Positions 7,517-10,213 of a DNA stretch of 10,213 nt are shown piece after piece. Made by a program: the position numbers and the translations under genes. Numbering within the stretch: position 1 is the stretch's first letter; the number at the start of each line of letters is the position of its first letter. The notes under the pieces were generated by a model that saw only the letters and a program-made list of their open reading frames with translations, did not search any database and had not been told where the DNA came from. The stretch covers positions 1-10,213 of the forward strand of contig CALMDN010000470.1 of the NCBI GenBank assembly GCA_937864935.1, read 5' to 3'. This DNA comes from an uncultured Bacteroidales bacterium (GTDB lineage: Bacteria; Bacteroidota; Bacteroidia; Bacteroidales; Lentimicrobiaceae).

Positions 7517-7706
7517 TTTGTTCAGTTGTGTCGGATGCGTTTAAACATTTTTAACAACCGCGCAAAAGTACCCTGACTTGTTCCGGCCAGAAACTAAAAA
7601 TCGGTAAATCCGCAAAATCAGGGGGTGAGTGTGGCAATAAGAGGGATGAACCGTTAAGGAAATAACAGAAAAACCCGGCAGATTCTTTCGGAAACCAAAC
7701 CAGCAG

Positions 7707-7758
7707 AAAAAGAACAGGCTGGTCCGAAGCCATGTTATGACCCCGAATCCAGCCTGTT
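7707..7758 (-). terminator. Terminator of the coiled-coil protein gene
   Basis: On the minus strand AACAGGCTGG (from 7758) pairs perfectly with CCAGCCTGTT (ending 7713) across a 26-base loop, and the 3' arm runs straight into CTTTTT. It starts 19 bases after the stop codon at 7778. The 10-bp stem plus T-run fit an intrinsic terminator, although the loop is larger than usual. Confidence 0.65.
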
Positions 7759-7777
7759 ATGAACAATCGCTTTTGTT

Positions 7778-8704
7778 TTACCTCAATTCGAAGGTAGACT
7801 GCCCGATTTCATAATCTTCTGCATACACAGAAACCACGTACACCCCCGGAAGCATATCTTCTTTGGTTGAACGGTTGATCCAGTAGAGACAGAGGTCTAT
7901 GGACTTATTCTGGTAATTCACTGTTTCTTTTACAGAATACTGAAGAATTTCACCCTTATAGCTGAAAGAGTAATCATCTCCTTTACCACGGGCAAGAATC
8001 ATTTTATCAGGGCGGCTTATTCTTACATAGATGTCTTTGCGGCCTGCCGACAACAGCGGGTTTTCACTCAGGGTAAAGCAAACTTTGATTTTCTCCACCC
8101 TTTTGGCTTTATCGGTTTCTTTTTCCTTCTCACCGGAGCCCCTTACACCCTGACCGGTGATTTTGTAGGCCTTCATTACCGCAGCCGAACTCACCTTTTC
8201 GGTAAGGGCTTCTTTGTCTTTTTGCAGGGAGGTACTGCGCTGTTGTTCTTTCTGGTAGCTTGAACGTATCTGTTCGTTTTCTTCTCTCAGTTCCTGGTTG
8301 ACCGTGTAGAGCGAATCCATCTGTTTGAGGTACCCCTGTGCAATTCCCCTCAGTTTATCGAGTTTCTTTTTTACCTTATAAAACTCATACTGTGTATCAA
8401 GCAGTTTTCTGATTTCGATGGCATTGGCCTGAATCAGGCTGTCTTTGGCCGACAGTGAATCTGACAAAGAGCCATACTCCAGTTTGATGTTGTTGTGTTC
8501 GGAAATCAGCGAATCGAGTTCATGCTGCAGTTCAACCCGCTGCATTTCCTTTTCTTCCAGCATATTGCCGAGCCGAGATCTGGTTGAAAGGTATAACCAG
8601 GCCAGCAAGGCCAGTGCTGCAATCAGAACCACTACCACTACCAGCAGAATATTGCTCTTTTTCCTGCCTTCGCTGCTACCCGAATAACTACTCATATTTT
8701 CCAT
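7778..8704 (-). CDS. Membrane-anchored coiled-coil protein of unknown function
   Basis: I do not recognise a named family with certainty. The 308 residues fall into four parts. A short basic cytoplasmic tail (1-18, with GRKK) is followed by one membrane helix (about 19-39, VVVVVLIAALALLAWLYL). A long heptad-rich helix follows (about 44-170), full of leucine, glutamate, glutamine and lysine and surely a coiled coil. A charged linker (about 186-206) leads to a compact C-terminal domain (about 206-308) predicted as beta strands (IKVCFTLSENPLL, KDIYVRISRPD, GVYVVSVYAED, GQSTFELR). The positive N-tail suggests that most of the protein faces the periplasm. I recall similar anchor-coil-beta proteins in Bacteroidota, some with an unreliable label as chromosome-partitioning proteins. 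A second ATG (M4, 8693-8695) is a possible start. It has its own promoter and terminator candidates, so it seems separate from the efflux operon. Confidence 0.85.
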   Translation of the reverse strand: MENMSSYSGSSEGRKKSNILLVVVVVLIAALALLAWLYLSTRSRLGNMLEEKEMQRVELQHELDSLISEHNNIKLEYGSLSDSLSAKDSLIQANAIEIRKLLDTQYEFYKVKKKLDKLRGIAQGYLKQMDSLYTVNQELREENEQIRSSYQKEQQRSTSLQKDKEALTEKVSSAAVMKAYKITGQGVRGSGEKEKETDKAKRVEKIKVCFTLSENPLLSAGRKDIYVRISRPDKMILARGKGDDYSFSYKGEILQYSVKETVNYQNKSIDLCLYWINRSTKEDMLPGVYVVSVYAEDYEIGQSTFELR

Positions 8705-8770
8705 TTCCTGTTCTGTTAAAATTGTTTTGGAGATTAAATCCTTCTTTTTGATTCAACGCCGTTTTCGTTG

Positions 8771-8803
8771 CAAAATTATTGTTATTTCACCACAAAACCG
8801 CAA
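8771..8803 (-). promoter_or_regulatory. Candidate promoter of the coiled-coil gene
   Basis: The minus strand carries TAATTTTG at 8771-8778, an exact match to the Bacteroidota -7 pattern TAnnTTTG, 66 bases before the start codon. Two -33 candidates lie upstream: TTTTG at 8793-8797 (14-base spacer, short) and TTG at 8801-8803 (22-base spacer, slightly long). The box match is good, the upstream element ambiguous. Confidence 0.4.
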
Positions 8804-8817
8804 TTTTCGTAAAAGGC

Positions 8818-8925
8818 CATCCGGCAGAAAGTTTAACCAGCAATAAAACGATCTGCGTTCGCCGCTATTATTACAATCGGGTGGACTTTCACCGCCAGTA
8901 AATTGGTCAGGCACGGCAAACAATC
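8818..8925. other. Unexplained intergenic stretch with a small GGTG/CACC hairpin
   Basis: Between the terminator of the T9SS gene and the promoter of the coiled-coil gene lie about 100 bases with no gene. The sequence GGGTGGACTTTCACCGCC (8879-8896) can fold a short GGTG/CACC hairpin. It is more GC-rich than the A/T-rich promoter to its left, and looks structured, but I cannot assign it to a known RNA or element. Confidence 0.3.
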
Positions 8926-8961
8926 AAAAAAGCTGCCCTGTCATTACACAGAGCAGCTTTT
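8926..8961 (-). terminator. Intrinsic terminator of the T9SS protein gene
   Basis: On the minus strand AAAAGCTGC pairs with GCAGCTTTT, then after one mismatch CTGT pairs with ACAG, around a 6-base loop. The 3' arm ends in six T residues. The structure begins 17 bases after the stop codon at 8979. This is a textbook intrinsic terminator, and the A-tract opposite the T-run makes it potentially bidirectional. Confidence 0.85.
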
Positions 8962-8978
8962 ATTTGGAAAGATCTAAC

Positions 8979-10213
8979 TTACTTTTGTATTACAACCGTT
9001 TCAGATGCAATAGTTTTCTTACCCTCCGACAAACTCAAACGGTAAGAGCCATTTACGAATTCGGAAATATTCAGGATTGCTTCATTGTTCTGACCATTTA
9101 ACCGTTGTTGATGAACAGTGCGTCCATTTGCATCGGTTAAAGTCAGTAACAAATTGCTGTGATCAGGAGTATTCCATGCAATGGTGATAAAGTCATTCGC
9201 CGGATTTGGATAAACCCTCAGTTTTGCCGATTCTTTGGCTTTGACAGTAGGGTTATAAACCGGCATTGTCTTTAACACGTCATCTAATTTAATGGGTTCA
9301 TCATAACTCATCAAACCTGCTGCAATTAAAAGGTTGCGCGACATCGCTGCTGGCTTATCTTCGCTCATTGTATTTAACTGAGTCAGCGTGTTGGCGACAT
9401 CGGTTCCTGCTTCCAACAATACTTCCGGATTATTGGATAGTTGAATAAGCGTGTTGAGCAGCAATGTATAACGCTCATGCTGAGCCGCTTCTGAAGCATC
9501 AAGTGTGAACGTTGCAGGAATACTACTCAGTACCTGGGTTGCAGAACTGGTATTGCCTTTAAACAAATGCCAGAATGCCAATTTGTATTGTGATTCCAAC
9601 GATGTTTCACTGGCAAACAACACACCGATGGTATCTGAACTCCATGTATGCAGTGTATCAATGGCATACAAGCGGCATAATGCACCAAAGTTATACCATG
9701 CTTCCTGTTTCATAAATGACAGTGTTGCTTCCAGATCTTCCTTTTCGCTGGTAATTGTTTGTCCTGAAAGAATCTCGTTTTTCATTTCATCCGTCATTGG
9801 ATTTACACGTTCATCTAACATTTCAACCATTTGCGCAGATTTGGCCGATTGCGGGTTGGCAACCATTACATCGCGTATCATCGCATTGTTCAGCACATCT
9901 TCTTTTGCAATAGACGTTTTCAAAACTGTATCAGATAAATAAGGCGATTCTGTCAGCAACTGATAACGCAGCTCCATCCCTTCATCTGGTATGCTGGTGA
10001 TCACTTCTGTTTGAAGTTCGGGTGTTGAACCACCATCAACCAATAAAATAAGTGCAACTTGTGTGGCTTCTACTTCCGCTGTTGCGGATTCTAATGCTGC
10101 TTTCACCTCTTCTTTTTCAGTTCCTGTGCCAAGATGAGATGGACACGAAACACTTTTAGTATAGGTTGTGCCAAATACCTGGTAATTTGTAGTCAGATCT
10201 GCCGGGCTGGGAA
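8979..10213 (-). CDS. Large secreted surface protein, C-terminal part, T9SS type A sorting domain (5' end outside window)
   Basis: The minus-strand frame is open from the window edge to the TAA at 8979, about 411 residues. No in-frame ATG marks a start; the GTG at 10106 lies inside the protein, since the upstream sequence (NYQVFGTTYTKSVSCPSHLG) reads as continuing coding sequence. The last 80 residues or so (about 8982-9221) form the T9SS sorting domain: LRVYPNPANDFITIAW, then the LTDANGRTV strand, and the end block GSYRLSLSEGKKTIASETVVIQK. Such a domain directs export across the outer membrane through type IX secretion and is usually removed or used to anchor the protein to the cell surface. 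The preceding region is helical and acidic (RYQLLTESPYLSDTVLKTSI, then VMVANPQSAKSAQMVEMLDE). I recall similar wording just before the sorting domain in other large Bacteroidota surface proteins, often after beta-helix or repeat domains. The function of the missing part is unknown. Confidence 0.88.
   Translation of the reverse strand, partial: PSPADLTTNYQVFGTTYTKSVSCPSHLGTGTEKEEVKAALESATAEVEATQVALILLVDGGSTPELQTEVITSIPDEGMELRYQLLTESPYLSDTVLKTSIAKEDVLNNAMIRDVMVANPQSAKSAQMVEMLDERVNPMTDEMKNEILSGQTITSEKEDLEATLSFMKQEAWYNFGALCRLYAIDTLHTWSSDTIGVLFASETSLESQYKLAFWHLFKGNTSSATQVLSSIPATFTLDASEAAQHERYTLLLNTLIQLSNNPEVLLEAGTDVANTLTQLNTMSEDKPAAMSRNLLIAAGLMSYDEPIKLDDVLKTMPVYNPTVKAKESAKLRVYPNPANDFITIAWNTPDHSNLLLTLTDANGRTVHQQRLNGQNNEAILNISEFVNGSYRLSLSEGKKTIASETVVIQK

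Larger units (their letters stand above)
7448..7777. other. Intergenic control region between coiled-coil gene and efflux operon
   Basis: A 330-base gap with no supported gene. Its right end (7707-7758) holds the terminator of the coiled-coil gene, and its left end (7464-7516) the candidate promoter and operator of the efflux operon. Between them, about 7517-7706, I see only an 8-bp palindrome GTTTAAAC (7539-7546) and A/T-rich sequence. The open minus-strand frame spanning about 7551-7766 begins inside the terminator hairpin and looks like noise. Confidence 0.6.

Noticed and set aside
7551..7766. A 71-residue minus-strand frame in the intergenic region
   Set aside because: Its start lies inside the terminator hairpin of the upstream gene, there is no promoter or ribosome site, and the translation resembles nothing known.
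9505..9942. A 145-residue plus-strand frame opposite the T9SS protein gene
   Set aside because: Antisense to a gene with a clear sorting domain and continuous coding signal; no domain seen in the translation.
10104..10106. GTG as the true start of the T9SS protein
   Set aside because: The frame stays open to the window edge and the upstream residues look like normal protein sequence, so the GTG is an internal valine codon.

Overview
The window looks like chromosomal DNA from a Bacteroidota (Bacteroidetes) species. The signs are a C-terminal type IX secretion (T9SS) sorting domain, promoter boxes of the Bacteroidota TAnnTTTG type, starts with no convincing Shine-Dalgarno sequence, and an RND pump with sequence blocks I associate with this phylum. 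Genus and species cannot be read from it. All six genes lie on the minus strand, so the region is described from high to low coordinates.

(1) 8979-10213: the C-terminal part of a large secreted surface protein ending in a T9SS sorting domain. Its 5' end is outside the window. A clear intrinsic terminator follows (8926-8961). (2) 7778-8704: a membrane-anchored coiled-coil protein of unknown function, with its own candidate promoter (8771-8803) and terminator (7707-7758). (3) 835-7447: a compact four-gene cassette of a TetR-family regulator, a TolC-like outer-membrane factor, a lipoprotein membrane-fusion protein and an HAE-1-like RND pump. Gaps are 4, 24 and 33 bases, so one transcript is likely. 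It probably starts at a TAnnTTTG box at 7464-7471. Directly upstream of that box, two interlocked perfect inverted repeats (7480-7516) are the best candidate for the TetR operator. (4) 224-688: a small membrane methyltransferase of the isoprenylcysteine carboxyl methyltransferase/phospholipid methyltransferase type, separated from the pump gene by a perfect 14-bp hairpin (772-810). (5) 1-223: no gene, but dense small repeats and hairpins.

The pump genes should form one tripartite machine: RND protein in the inner membrane, lipid-anchored adaptor in the periplasm, TolC-like channel in the outer membrane. The TetR protein encoded first would repress the set, itself included, until it binds a ligand. 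The substrate cannot be read from the sequence. The paired aspartates in TM4 point to proton-driven export of organic, amphiphilic compounds and not metal ions.

I found no convincing undescribed system. The best leads are the interlocked operator, the arginine replacing the TM10 lysine together with the two added membrane helices in the pump, and the repeat cluster at the left edge.
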